DNA from: Bacillota bacterium
Lineage (GTDB): Bacteria > Bacillota > Bacilli > Bacillales > Cytobacillaceae
Assembly (NCBI GenBank): GCA_023389895.1
Contig: JAEWDX010000304.1
Location: forward strand, 1-36,746
Reading direction: 5' to 3'
Length of the DNA stretch: 36,746 nucleotides
The notes under the pieces: model-generated
What the model saw: the letters and a program-made list of their open reading frames with translations, nothing else
Database searches by the model: none
Told to the model about the DNA's origin: nothing
Position numbers and translations under genes: made by a program
Shown here: one piece after another, positions 1 through 8,001 of the stretch
How positions within the stretch are numbered: the first letter of the stretch is position 1
Layout: every line of letters begins with the position of its first letter

Positions 1-1458
1 GTGTTCACCCTGATTACGGTTATTACTTCGATTCACGGCTATCGATTAATTTATCGCTTTAAATTAATTGAATTATTTAAGGCAGAGAATGAAGGGGAGA
101 AAGAGCCAAAAGCATCTGTCATGATCGCGATTTTCTCCGTGATTTTAGTTGGAATTGGCTACTGGCTTGCCCTTCAAAATTTATTGGAATCAGATGTATG
201 GAGAAAAATGGGCTTTATGGTAACGCCTCTTGTTATATTAGTTACCGTGATCTTAGGGACTTATTTATTATTTAGCTCATGTATTGTCTACCTATTAAAG
301 ATTTTAAGAAAAAATAAAAATTACTTCTGGAAGGGAATCAATTTAATTAGCACATCGCAGCTTCTCTATCGAATGAAAGGAAATGCGCGTACATTAACCA
401 TTATTGCTGTTCTAAGTGCTACAACATTAACGGCGGTTGGGGCGTCATATAGTTTTTATTATAACAATAGAAATAATGCTGAAACTGTGAATCCAAATAG
501 CATGATGTTTATTTCGCATGATGAAAATATATCTGATCAAATAAAAAACAGAATTTCGCAGGATAAAAAGCACGACATTATTTATCATGAGATCATCCCA
601 ACACTTCAATTGAATGCGGATATTACGAATCTGAATAGTAAAATTTCAGCTGATGAAGTGGAATATACGATTATTTCAAATGAGAACTATAACAAATTGA
701 TAAAAGCACAGAAAAGAAATGACTCTCTGTCATTGAAAGAAAGCGAGGCAGCTGCATTAGATGCCACTTATTTCGAAGGTTTATCACCAGAGTATGTAGG
801 ATCTACGATTTCCTTAAAGGTGAATGACCGAAGCGAGAACATTACATTTAAGGAATTGAAGAAATTTAACGTCCTCAATCTTTATATGTCTAACATAACG
901 GTTGTGGTGAGTGATGAGTTATTTTCTAAATTAGGAAATGGATCAAATCTAGTAAACATGGAAGCATACGAATTGACGAATGAAGATGATGCAAAAGCCT
1001 TAACGAAAGATATTGATTCTATGTTGTCAGAGGAAGCCAATTTCTCAAGCTTTTATAGCGATTATGCTCAAGGAATGGAATCAACAGGGTTACTCATTTT
1101 TATGGGCGGATTCCTAGGGCTAGTATTCCTTGCAGCAACAGGAAGCATTATTTACTTTAAACAACTCACGGAAGCAAATCTGGACAAGGAGCGTTACGAT
1201 ATATTACACAAAATTGGTGTGAGTAAAAAGGAAGTGAAGAAATCCATTTCTAGACAAATATTATTTGTTTTTGCCTTGCCATTAATAGCAGGTATTGCAC
1301 ACTGTGTAGTTGCCCTAACGGCTTTATCTAGGCTACTGCAAACAAACCTGGTGATTCCTGTCCTGATCTGTATAGGCGTGTATGTTTGCATTTACATCGC
1401 TTATTACTTCTTGACAGTGAATAATTACTACAAAATTGTAACGAAATTAAATAAATAG
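1..1458 (+). CDS. BceB-type ABC transporter permease, C-terminal part (5' truncated by window)
   Basis: The frame is open from the first base, so the true start lies upstream; 485 residues are visible. Three to four hydrophobic segments (about 1-20, 39-58, 71-101, 131-151) are followed by a polar, probably extracellular domain of about 210 residues, then three more segments (about 364-385, 419-445, 452-475). A large external domain between transmembrane helices 7 and 8 is the layout of BceB/YxdM FtsX-like permeases, which export or detach antimicrobial peptides such as bacitracin. The ATPase partner should be upstream, outside the window. The downstream yxeA-like gene follows after 15 bases, as in the Bacillus subtilis yxdLM-yxeA operon. 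The substrate cannot be told from sequence. Confidence 0.85.
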   Translation: MFTLITVITSIHGYRLIYRFKLIELFKAENEGEKEPKASVMIAIFSVILVGIGYWLALQNLLESDVWRKMGFMVTPLVILVTVILGTYLLFSSCIVYLLKILRKNKNYFWKGINLISTSQLLYRMKGNARTLTIIAVLSATTLTAVGASYSFYYNNRNNAETVNPNSMMFISHDENISDQIKNRISQDKKHDIIYHEIIPTLQLNADITNLNSKISADEVEYTIISNENYNKLIKAQKRNDSLSLKESEAAALDATYFEGLSPEYVGSTISLKVNDRSENITFKELKKFNVLNLYMSNITVVVSDELFSKLGNGSNLVNMEAYELTNEDDAKALTKDIDSMLSEEANFSSFYSDYAQGMESTGLLIFMGGFLGLVFLAATGSIIYFKQLTEANLDKERYDILHKIGVSKKEVKKSISRQILFVFALPLIAGIAHCVVALTALSRLLQTNLVIPVLICIGVYVCIYIAYYFLTVNNYYKIVTKLNK

Positions 1459-1473
1459 AAAAGGAGACAAACA

Positions 1474-1833
1474 ATGAAAAAAGCCATAGTATCTTGCCTA
1501 ATCATCGTAGCTATACTGCTTGGTGGTCTAGTAATTCTCCAAAAGGTAAACTTTAACAGGCTAGGAGCAGATGAATTTTATACTCAAATTATAGGAGAAG
1601 GAAAAAAGATCGAGGATAAATTTGACAATGGGGAGAAATTTGTCAGATATGAATATAATTTGCCAGCTTTTGATAAAGAAGGCCAACAAAAAATATTGGC
1701 ATTTACTTCCCACAAACAGCTTCGAGAAAATGCTTATTTAATCCTATTTGTGAAAGATGAAAAAGGAGTTACTTCCTATCAGGAAGTAGCAGAAAAAGAG
1801 CTGCCTAAAAAGGTTGTTGGCGAATTTAGGTAA
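1474..1833 (+). CDS. yxeA: YxeA family (DUF1093) small exported or membrane-anchored protein
   Basis: A 119-residue protein with an N-terminal hydrophobic segment (about 4-24) that serves as signal or anchor, followed by a small polar domain of the YxeA type. An AAAGGAG site lies just before the ATG. It is the last gene of the BceB-like permease operon, the position yxeA has in B. subtilis. The function of the family is not established; membership of the peptide-resistance operon is inference from position. A hairpin terminator follows 20 bases after the stop. Confidence 0.75.
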   Translation: MKKAIVSCLIIVAILLGGLVILQKVNFNRLGADEFYTQIIGEGKKIEDKFDNGEKFVRYEYNLPAFDKEGQQKILAFTSHKQLRENAYLILFVKDEKGVTSYQEVAEKELPKKVVGEFR

Positions 1834-1852
1834 TTTTATTAGAAAAAATATA

Positions 1853-1882
1853 AAGGGAATCCTTGTTAAAAAGGGTTCCTTT
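1853..1882 (+). terminator. Rho-independent terminator after yxeA
   Basis: A 10-bp stem (1853-1862 with 1873-1882, two G-U pairs) whose 3' arm runs into a T-tract. It separates the permease/yxeA unit from the two-component genes. Confidence 0.75.
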
Positions 1883-2047
1883 TTGAGCTGATAGAAAATT
1901 ATTAAGTGTAATGAGAAATTATATTATTATCAGGTTTCTGCCTACTATATCGTATAAAAAAACTAAGAAATTCGCCATAAGGACTTGCGAATGCCAAGTT
2001 TTTCTACTAATAATAAAATGAAACTTCAATTACTGGAGGTAGATTCG

Positions 2048-2758
2048 ATGTCACTCAATAACAAAAAGGTTCTAATTATAGACGATGAAGAAGATATTTT
2101 AAGATTGATCAAAACGGTTCTTATAAAAGAGGGAATTGAAAATGTCATTACCGCTACTACCGTGAAAGAGGGGATTCATCTATTCCAAAAAATGAATCCA
2201 GATATTGTTTTATTAGATATTATGCTGCCAGATGGAGAAGGCTATGATGTATGTAAACAAATTAGAAACATCTCAAAAGTACCAATCCTATTTTTGTCAG
2301 CAAAAACGGAAGAAATTGATAAAATTTTAGGCTTCGCCATAGGCGGCGATGATTATATTACAAAACCATTTAGCCCTAAAGAGGTAGCTTATCGAGTAAA
2401 AGCACAATTGCGAAGAGCAGATTATATGCAGGAAGATGTAGTGAAAGATTCGATTATTAAAGTTGGCCCATTTGAATTAAATGAGGAAAAGGCACAATTA
2501 AAGAAAAATGGGGAGATAGTTGAATTAAAGCCAAAGGAACTTGGATTAATGAAGTATTTCCTCCAAAACAAAAACAGAGTAATCAGTAAGGAACAGCTTT
2601 ATGATACAGTGTGGGGCGAGGAATTCTTTGGTATGGATAACACAGTTATGGTCCATATTCGAAGATTACGGGAAAAAATCGAAGCTCAGCCTTCCCAGCC
2701 AAAATATTTGATTACCATCAAGGGCTTGGGCTATAAGCTTGCAATAGAGGATGAATAA
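2048..2758 (+). CDS. OmpR/PhoB-family response regulator
   Basis: A 236-residue regulator. The receiver domain (about 6-120) has the acidic pair DD at 12-13, the phospho-acceptor Asp57 in LLDIMLPDGEGY, and the lysine of the ITKPF motif. A winged-helix DNA-binding domain follows (about 135-233). I chose ATG 2048 because GGAGGT lies 7 bases upstream; an in-frame TTG at 1985 has no ribosome site and would add 21 residues outside the receiver fold. The histidine kinase gene starts 3 bases after the stop, so the pair is co-transcribed. Targets are unknown; the adjacent peptide transporter is one candidate. Confidence 0.9.
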   Translation: MSLNNKKVLIIDDEEDILRLIKTVLIKEGIENVITATTVKEGIHLFQKMNPDIVLLDIMLPDGEGYDVCKQIRNISKVPILFLSAKTEEIDKILGFAIGGDDYITKPFSPKEVAYRVKAQLRRADYMQEDVVKDSIIKVGPFELNEEKAQLKKNGEIVELKPKELGLMKYFLQNKNRVISKEQLYDTVWGEEFFGMDNTVMVHIRRLREKIEAQPSQPKYLITIKGLGYKLAIEDE

Positions 2759-2761
2759 TTT

Positions 2762-4168
2762 ATGAAATGGAAGATGACTGGGAGGTATTTATTATCTGTT
2801 GTATTGGTTGTTACCTTAGTGATTTTCATAAATGTTTTCCTTGTTTTAACTTTACTAGTTGCACAAGCTAATTTGGATATACCAATCTTTCGCGAAGAAG
2901 AAACATCTCCAGAACAATTTACAAGACAGTTCCAAAATAAGGTGATCGTCACCGATAATGATCAAGTGTCAATTACAGAAAAAGGACAAGAAGAGTTAAT
3001 TAAAAAGAAAGCATGGATACAAATTTTAGATGAAAATGGCAAAGAGGTATTCAGCTTTCAAGTTCCTTCAGAAATCCAGAAAAACTATACCCCAATCGAA
3101 ATAATTCAAATGTACAAGTATAAAGAAATGGCGGATACAGTTGTTTATGTTGGCGAAAAGAAGGGAAATGACCGTCATTTCAGCTATTTGATTGGAATTG
3201 AAAATCGTAATTTAAATAGATATTTTATCTCCTATGATAATCAAGACATCTCTCAAGTATTAAAGGTTGGAATGGTTATTTTTATGATAGATATTCTCAT
3301 TGCTTTATTGATCGGATATTTTTTTAGCAAAGGGCTTACAGTCCCATTGCATAAATTAATTGATGGCATTAAGCAGTTGGCAAATCATGAATTCTATCAT
3401 TATTCGGAACCTAAAGGACTTTACAAAAATGTATTTTATAATTTAAATCATTTATCCCACCAACTGAAAGCAAATGAAAATGAAAGAAAGAAATTAGACT
3501 TAATGAAAGAGGAATGGATAGCAAATATTTCTCATGATATGAAAACTCCACTTTCCTCGATTCAAGGCTATGCTGAAATGATAAAGGATCCCGATTATGA
3601 TTTTACCCTGAATGAAATAAGGGAATATGCGGGGATTATCGAAACGAAGTCACTCTATATAAAAGAGGTGATTGAAGATCTAAATTTATCGACAAGATTA
3701 AAGAACAAGGAATTATCATTAAATAAAAAAGCGACGAATATTGTGTCTTTGATGCGTAAAATTGTGATTGATATATTGAACGATCCTAAATACCCCAATC
3801 GGGATATTCAATTTCTTGTAGACGAAGAGAATATAACGTTAGACGTAGATGAGATTCTCTTTCGGAGAGCGATTAACAATTTAATTTATAATGCAATTGT
3901 TCATAATGATCACGACGTAAAAATTGTCGTAAGTCTCGAAAGGAAAGAACGCACACATATCGTCATAAAAGATGATGGGAAAGGCATAAAGAAAGAGGAA
4001 TTAGAGAGGATTTTTGACCGCTATTATCGTGGAACAAACACTGGAGCTGCACATAAAGGTTCTGGACTTGGAATGGCTATCGCGAATGATATTATTCAAG
4101 TACATGGTGGGGAGATTATCATGAACAGTGAAGTTGGTCATGGGACAATAATTGAAATTCATCTATAA
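2762..4168 (+). CDS. Membrane sensor histidine kinase
   Basis: A 468-residue kinase. It has an N-terminal transmembrane helix (about 9-34), an extracytoplasmic sensor of about 130 residues, a second helix (about 171-190), a HAMP-like linker, the HisKA dimerisation helix with phospho-acceptor His258 in ISHDMKTPL, and a C-terminal ATPase domain (N box NNLIYNAIVHND, G1 DDGKGI, G2 GSGLGMAI). The large external sensor distinguishes it from the short BceS/YxdK intramembrane-sensing kinases that usually partner BceAB transporters, so it may not be the kinase of the upstream permease. It is paired with the response regulator directly upstream. Confidence 0.9.
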   Translation: MKWKMTGRYLLSVVLVVTLVIFINVFLVLTLLVAQANLDIPIFREEETSPEQFTRQFQNKVIVTDNDQVSITEKGQEELIKKKAWIQILDENGKEVFSFQVPSEIQKNYTPIEIIQMYKYKEMADTVVYVGEKKGNDRHFSYLIGIENRNLNRYFISYDNQDISQVLKVGMVIFMIDILIALLIGYFFSKGLTVPLHKLIDGIKQLANHEFYHYSEPKGLYKNVFYNLNHLSHQLKANENERKKLDLMKEEWIANISHDMKTPLSSIQGYAEMIKDPDYDFTLNEIREYAGIIETKSLYIKEVIEDLNLSTRLKNKELSLNKKATNIVSLMRKIVIDILNDPKYPNRDIQFLVDEENITLDVDEILFRRAINNLIYNAIVHNDHDVKIVVSLERKERTHIVIKDDGKGIKKEELERIFDRYYRGTNTGAAHKGSGLGMAIANDIIQVHGGEIIMNSEVGHGTIIEIHL

Positions 4169-4180
4169 ATAATTGCCTGG

Positions 4181-4206
4181 GCCTCATCAGGAAATCCTGA
4201 TGAGGC
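4181..4206 (+). terminator. Terminator after the two-component operon
   Basis: A perfect 11-bp stem (4181-4191 with 4196-4206) with an AAAT loop, followed by a T-rich stretch. It lies between the convergent histidine kinase and small membrane protein genes. Confidence 0.8.
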
Positions 4207-4226
4207 TTCATCCATTTTGCTTTATA

Positions 4227-4508
4227 TTAATTTTTAAGAGTAGACACAAAAAAACGGAAAGAACGCTTTACATAAATGGAACCAATGATCAGAAGACAAG
4301 AAACGATTAGTGACAAGGGAATACTTAATGCGACTGGCAGATCGATGCCATTCCAGACACTCATTTTTATTTGCGTAAAGCCAATTGTTCGAAGTATGCC
4401 TGCAAGCAGTGAAATAAACGCACTCAAAATCAGTCCAGCGTATAAGACGGACATGACAGGGATCGTTAGCAAGTATAAGAAGTTGCGTATGATTTTCATT
4501 ATTTCCAT
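4227..4508 (-). CDS. Small membrane protein of unknown function
   Basis: A 93-residue protein with two long hydrophobic stretches (about 8-42 and 56-78) and a basic C-terminus, so probably an integral membrane protein. I do not recognise the family. TAAGGAG lies 9 bases before the ATG. The gene begins 5 bases after the stop of the bactofilin-like gene, so the two form one operon under the same MarR-type operator. The work is probably at the membrane together with the upstream gene product; this is inference from the operon. Confidence 0.7.
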   Translation of the reverse strand: MEIMKIIRNFLYLLTIPVMSVLYAGLILSAFISLLAGILRTIGFTQIKMSVWNGIDLPVALSIPLSLIVSCLLIIGSIYVKRSFRFFVSTLKN

Positions 4509-4513
4509 TGTTT

Positions 4514-5173
4514 TTATCTCCTTACGATTTGCTGAACTTTTGCATTTGGAGAAATTTTATAATCTTCTTTATAATAAAGTGTTTGTATATTGCAATTCCC
4601 CCCGATTACCACAAAATTCCCTTCAACTATTTCTGCATCCGTATTTGAAAGTTTCAAATTTTTCCCACTCATATATTTACAAAACAGTTTTTTCTTAAAT
4701 AAAGAAAAAGATATTCTATCCTTCTCTATATTTACTTCCTCAGCAATAAGGCGCTCAATCTCGCTACTTCCAGCTAATCTTAGCTGAAAGTTTTTTGCTT
4801 GTATTTCTTTCGCTTTCAACATACCGATTGAATCTAGATATTCCGTTTGTAGCATTTGTTCGATTGTCAGACTTCCGGAACTGCGAATGCTTGTTGATTG
4901 CCCATTTTTCATCTTTAAATGACCAGCATTCACAATTTCGTTAAACTCACAATTGTCTTTTAATATACAAGTCCCAGTATTTTTTAGAACATCCGCTGAT
5001 ACAGGAGAGTGAAAAGAACTGTATCCGTGAGTGGATATTTTTTTTAAGTGAATTTCTTGATAGATTGTAGCAGACCCACGAATATTTAAATGTTCACATT
5101 CTGCTGATATTTCTTTGATATTGCCGTGTGTAATAGTTATGCTGTGAAGCCTATGATATTGATCAGAAGTCAT
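4514..5173 (-). CDS. Bactofilin-like / YhbE-YhbF-like beta-rich protein
   Basis: A 219-residue soluble protein made of short alternating beta-strand-like segments with repeated I-x-G / V-x-G patterns. Its C-terminal part (about 155-215: FKKKLFCKYMSGKNL, AEIVEGNFVVIGG, YYKEDYKISPNAKV) resembles the end of Bacillus polymer-forming cytoskeletal proteins of the YhbE/YhbF kind, as I remember them. Such proteins form beta-helical filaments, often next to a membrane. GGGGTG lies 7 bases before the ATG. The promoter and a 49-base inverted repeat lie directly upstream, facing a MarR-family regulator gene. Filament formation here is inference from weak family resemblance. Confidence 0.6.
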   Translation of the reverse strand: MTSDQYHRLHSITITHGNIKEISAECEHLNIRGSATIYQEIHLKKISTHGYSSFHSPVSADVLKNTGTCILKDNCEFNEIVNAGHLKMKNGQSTSIRSSGSLTIEQMLQTEYLDSIGMLKAKEIQAKNFQLRLAGSSEIERLIAEEVNIEKDRISFSLFKKKLFCKYMSGKNLKLSNTDAEIVEGNFVVIGGNCNIQTLYYKEDYKISPNAKVQQIVRR

Positions 5174-5189
5174 TCATAAACACCCCGAT

Positions 5190-5238
5190 ATTTTAATTAG
5201 TATATATTTTAATAATTGAAATATATACTAATTAAAAT
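5190..5238. promoter_or_regulatory. Long perfect inverted repeat, probable MarR operator
   Basis: Two perfectly complementary 20-base arms (5190-5209 ATTTTAATTAGTATATATTT and 5219-5238) separated by 9 bases. The repeat overlaps the -10 box of the bactofilin-like operon and lies in the gap next to the MarR-family gene. The core TTAGTATAT/ATATACTAA is the kind of palindrome MarR dimers bind. The length suggests binding by two dimers or a composite site. Confidence 0.75.
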
Positions 5239-5259
5239 ACAGAGCGTCCATTTTGTCAA
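5231..5259 (-). promoter_or_regulatory. Sigma-A promoter of the bactofilin-like operon
   Basis: On the minus strand TTGACA (5259-5254) is followed after 17 bases by TTTAAT (5236-5231), five of six matches to the -10 consensus. The -10 box falls inside the inverted repeat, so protein bound there would block initiation. Confidence 0.75.
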
Positions 5260-5339
5260 GGTGGATAGTTCACGTCATTAGCAGAATTTTGATGGCAAAC
5301 GTGCCTTAATGATTAAGTCTCATATTTGAACAAATAAAA

Positions 5340-5365
5340 AAGGATTTCATTTTCATGAAATCCTT
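5340..5365 (-). terminator. Terminator of the MarR-family gene
   Basis: A perfect 11-bp stem (5340-5350 with 5355-5365), followed on the minus strand by a T-run. The stem begins at the stop codon of the regulator gene. Confidence 0.8.
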
Positions 5366-5777
5366 AAAAAATCGTACTCATTAAATGATTTACTTCTCTT
5401 AATACTTTTACGATATCTGCTAATTTGTCCTTTGGAAATTTTAAAAATAGTTCATTAACTTTTACTTCCCCAACGTTTGTTAATTCCATATAAACGACCC
5501 GTCTATCTTCTTTTTCTCTTATCCGTTGGACTAAATTTATTTGTTCTAGTTTGTCGCACATTGAAGTAACTGCCCCAGGGGTTATACTGAAAAAATCAGC
5601 AATCTCAGTTGCTTTCATTCTGCCATTGATTTTCAGCTGCAGAAGAAGAATAAGTTGGTTTTGGGATAAGGATTCTCCTTCAGAGAGTAAATTTATAAAC
5701 ATCTTTGATTTTTGTTGTATTTCAAGCATTTCCTTCATTATCAATTCCACATTATACAATTGACTATTTTTCGACAT
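5364..5777 (-). CDS. MarR-family transcriptional regulator
   Basis: A 137-residue winged-helix regulator. The recognition helix region is about 64-82 (SITPGAVTSMCDKLEQ) and the wing carries the typical DRR at 91-93 followed by the ELT strand; flanking helices form the dimer interface. I start at ATG 5777, which follows a modest AGGCTGTG site; an in-frame TTG at 5807 lacks a ribosome site. The gene is transcribed in the same direction as, and lies upstream of, the bactofilin-like operon, with its own terminator between. The long inverted repeat in that gap is its likely target. The effector is unknown. Confidence 0.85.
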   Translation of the reverse strand: MSKNSQLYNVELIMKEMLEIQQKSKMFINLLSEGESLSQNQLILLLQLKINGRMKATEIADFFSITPGAVTSMCDKLEQINLVQRIREKEDRRVVYMELTNVGEVKVNELFLKFPKDKLADIVKVLREVNHLMSTIF

Positions 5778-5992
5778 ATGATCACAGCCTATTATAATAT
5801 TTACCAATAAAAATATATATTCATTTTACCATTAAGCAAATTCCTTTACCATTTCATTGAGACCAACTTAGAATGGCTTTCTTCTAAATGCCGCAAATTT
5901 ATCATAAGGACAGAATAGAAGCGAATATTCTTCCTTGAAGGCATATTTACTGAGTTTTGGAAATTTCAATAAAGAGGGAGGCTTATTTATTG

Positions 5993-6481
5993 ATGATGGA
6001 TAAAAGTCAGTGGAATGGTTACCTTGCTGCTATTGATGCTGCTTTAGAAAAAGGGATGGCTGCAAAGGAAGTTGTTTGCTCCATTACGACTGGCTTTCGC
6101 ATGATTCCTTCGATACGGAATGCGCCGGGGCTAAACCCGTATCATGCGACTGTGGCTGACATCGGCTACGGTTTTGATGCAGTCAGGGGGACGATTGTGC
6201 GGCTTCGAAATGGGGAAACGATATCTCTTGGAAAAGAAATGCTTGTTTTTGACTTAGATACATTGCGTATTAGTGAAAAACAATTAAGCCCCAATTTTGA
6301 GCTAGTAGCAAAAGAAGCGACACCTGAAACCTATGACTTAATTGAGCAAAGTCGGTTTTTAAACGAGCAAATAGCTCAACAAATTAATGAAGCTAACAGA
6401 TATGGCAAAGCTCTTTTAGGGAAGGAATGGAATGTGATATTAAAACGCGTCCAAAACGTTCAGGCCATTCCGCGCCTTTAA
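5993..6481 (+). CDS. Unrecognised protein A of the ATL operon
   Basis: A soluble protein of about 162 residues that I do not recognise. GGGAGG at 5976-5981 precedes three possible starts, TTG 5990, ATG 5993 and ATG 5996; the first has the best spacing, and I list the first ATG. The segment 56-70 (DIGYGFDAVRGTIVR) and the later IAQQINEAN (127-135) match similar stretches in the next gene, suggesting distant duplication. No transmembrane segment or known catalytic motif is seen. The next gene begins 25 bases downstream, followed by an alkyltransferase-like gene, so the three probably form an operon. Confidence 0.75.
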   Translation: MMDKSQWNGYLAAIDAALEKGMAAKEVVCSITTGFRMIPSIRNAPGLNPYHATVADIGYGFDAVRGTIVRLRNGETISLGKEMLVFDLDTLRISEKQLSPNFELVAKEATPETYDLIEQSRFLNEQIAQQINEANRYGKALLGKEWNVILKRVQNVQAIPRL

Positions 6482-6506
6482 GATACTAGTAAGGGGGGAG
6501 AAGGGA

Positions 6507-7022
6507 ATGTCGAATCAATCTTTCGTTCATATGAATGAAGAGGAACAGCAGCGTTTATTAGATTGGTGGGAAGCAACGGAACGAGGTACAATAGTGGTAA
6601 AACGCTTAGTATCGTATATGACAGAGCTAAGGTTGAATCCTGAATCAAGCAGCGCAGATGGGATGATATTACTTTATCGTGCCGCTTCAGAGGTTTCCTA
6701 CGGTTATGCAGGGATGAGAGGCTGTATCCGCCGGGCTTTTACACCAGAATATTCCGAGTTTCTACGAAATAATATTGTCAGGTGCCATAGCTTTGCACGG
6801 AGATTTTCTGTTGATACAAAAGTTCTCCTAGAACGAGTCGCTCAACAAATTAGTGGGGCAAATGCGATGCAGATGGTAGACAGAATCCGTGAAACACTTC
6901 GTGAAAATGACGCAATTCTAACCGAAATAGAGAATAAAGCGGACGCATTCTTTGGTAAGGAAACCTTTCAAACATTGCAAACCAGCCTTATGCAATCTAG
7001 TACCTTGCTTTCTTCCAAATAG
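6507..7022 (+). CDS. Unrecognised protein B of the ATL operon
   Basis: A 171-residue soluble, helix-rich protein that I do not recognise. A strong purine-rich ribosome site (AAGGGGGGAG) precedes the ATG. EVSYGYAGMRGCIRR (62-76) parallels DIGYGFDAVRGTIVR of the preceding protein, and VAQQISGAN (111-119) parallels its IAQQINEAN, so the two are probably diverged paralogues and could form a heterodimer. The gene ends about 60 bases before the ATL start. A role connected with DNA alkylation damage is only suggested by this position. Confidence 0.75.
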   Translation: MSNQSFVHMNEEEQQRLLDWWEATERGTIVVKRLVSYMTELRLNPESSSADGMILLYRAASEVSYGYAGMRGCIRRAFTPEYSEFLRNNIVRCHSFARRFSVDTKVLLERVAQQISGANAMQMVDRIRETLRENDAILTEIENKADAFFGKETFQTLQTSLMQSSTLLSSK

Positions 7023-7084
7023 GGGAAAATGCCCGTTAATCCGTGTCAATAATTTTAATAAATCTAACCAAAGGAAGATTACGA

Positions 7085-7408
7085 TTGCAACCATTCACAA
7101 ATAAAGTCATCCACATTATTAAAACGATTCCTGCTGGAAAGGTCATGACATATGGTCAAATCGCTAAGCTAGCTGGCAGTCCTAGAGGAGCAAGACAAGT
7201 GGTAAGAATTCTCCATGCGATGAGTAGGAAATATAAATTACCATGGCATCGAGTGATTAATGCGAAAGGGGAAATTGGGCTGAAAGATGATGAGGCTTTT
7301 TCGGTTCAAAAGCTTTTATTAGAAAGTGAAGGGGTGATATTTAATCTGGATGGGAAGGTTGATCTAATTAATTACTTGTATCAACCGAGGATTGAAAATG
7401 ACGAATAG
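7085..7408 (+). CDS. Alkyltransferase-like protein (ATL)
   Basis: A 107-residue protein of the O6-alkylguanine-DNA alkyltransferase C-terminal fold. Where true transferases have the reactive cysteine in PCHRV, this protein has PWHRV with Trp54, the signature of ATL proteins. These bind O6-alkylguanine without repairing it and hand the lesion to nucleotide excision repair. The DNA-binding segment MTYGQIAKLAG and the arginine-finger region SPRGARQV are present. I chose TTG 7085 because AAAGGAAG lies 7 bases upstream; a GTG at 7043 has no site and adds unusual sequence. Lack of methyltransferase activity is family knowledge, not seen directly. Confidence 0.88.
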   Translation: MQPFTNKVIHIIKTIPAGKVMTYGQIAKLAGSPRGARQVVRILHAMSRKYKLPWHRVINAKGEIGLKDDEAFSVQKLLLESEGVIFNLDGKVDLINYLYQPRIENDE

Positions 7409-7443
7409 GCTGCCTGAATGATAAATTTATTGGGCAGCCTATT
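7404..7443. terminator. Hairpin between ATL and ypbS
   Basis: A perfect 11-bp stem AATAGGCTGCC / GGCAGCCTATT (7404-7414 with 7433-7443) that overlaps the ATL stop codon, between two convergent genes. T-tracts are weak on both sides. Confidence 0.65.
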
Positions 7444-7499
7444 TGGATATATTAAATATTAATAATTTTCCCCATTTAATAACAGTTTTTCCGAATGGA

Positions 7500-7757
7500 C
7501 TACTCCATTCTACCCGCATATTCTTTAATCATTTCAATCGTCACATATTTTCTTGTAGGTATTATGCCCTGTTTTGCCAGCTCATTGATTTTAGCAGTTA
7601 CTTCGTTTATTTTATCAAGAGAGAAAGGATTCCCTTCTTTGCAATCTTGAAGTGCTCGCTCAATATAGTATTCCCTTTGTTCGTCTAAAGCGATAAATTC
7701 ATTAATTCGCTTATTTTGTGTATTGACGTGCTTTGTGATTTCTTTATGTACACTCAT
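7500..7757 (-). CDS. ypbS: DUF2533 family protein, YpbS-like
   Basis: An 85-residue, highly charged, helical cytoplasmic protein starting MSVHKEITKHVNTQNKRI, which I recognise as the Bacillus YpbS/DUF2533 family. AAGGGGTG lies just before the ATG. The function is unknown. It is a single-gene unit convergent with the ATL operon and divergent from dacC. Confidence 0.75.
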   Translation of the reverse strand: MSVHKEITKHVNTQNKRINEFIALDEQREYYIERALQDCKEGNPFSLDKINEVTAKINELAKQGIIPTRKYVTIEMIKEYAGRME

Positions 7758-7935
7758 ACGATCACCCCTTGTACAATTTATCTTATCAGCTTTTATTAAT
7801 CGTGTTAAATAGAAGCTTCCTCTCTTTACAATAATATTTGATTTTAGTTATTTTACATAATTTTATCCTAATTGTTTTTTTAGAATATAGAGCTTGATTT
7901 AGATAAAAACACTTCCTTTTCCTCATGCTCGAAAT

Positions 7936-7962
7936 AAAGGAATTCCCCTTTCAAAGCCGAAT
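7936..7962 (+). promoter_or_regulatory. Sigma-H promoter of dacC
   Basis: AAAGGAATT (7936-7944) and GCCGAAT (7956-7962), 11 bases apart, match the sigma-H -35 (RnAGGAwWW) and -10 (RnnGAAT) patterns at every defined position. B. subtilis dacC is known to be sigma-H dependent. Transcription would start near 7970, leaving a leader that contains the ribosome site used for TTG 8002. Confidence 0.8.
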
Positions 7963-8001
7963 TCAATTAACAATACTATGAAAGAAGGGTGGTTGCCATC
8001 G

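Noticed and set aside
1985..2047. TTG start extending the first response regulator by 21 residues
   Set aside because: No ribosome site before it, and GGAGGT stands 7 bases before ATG 2048 where the receiver domain begins.
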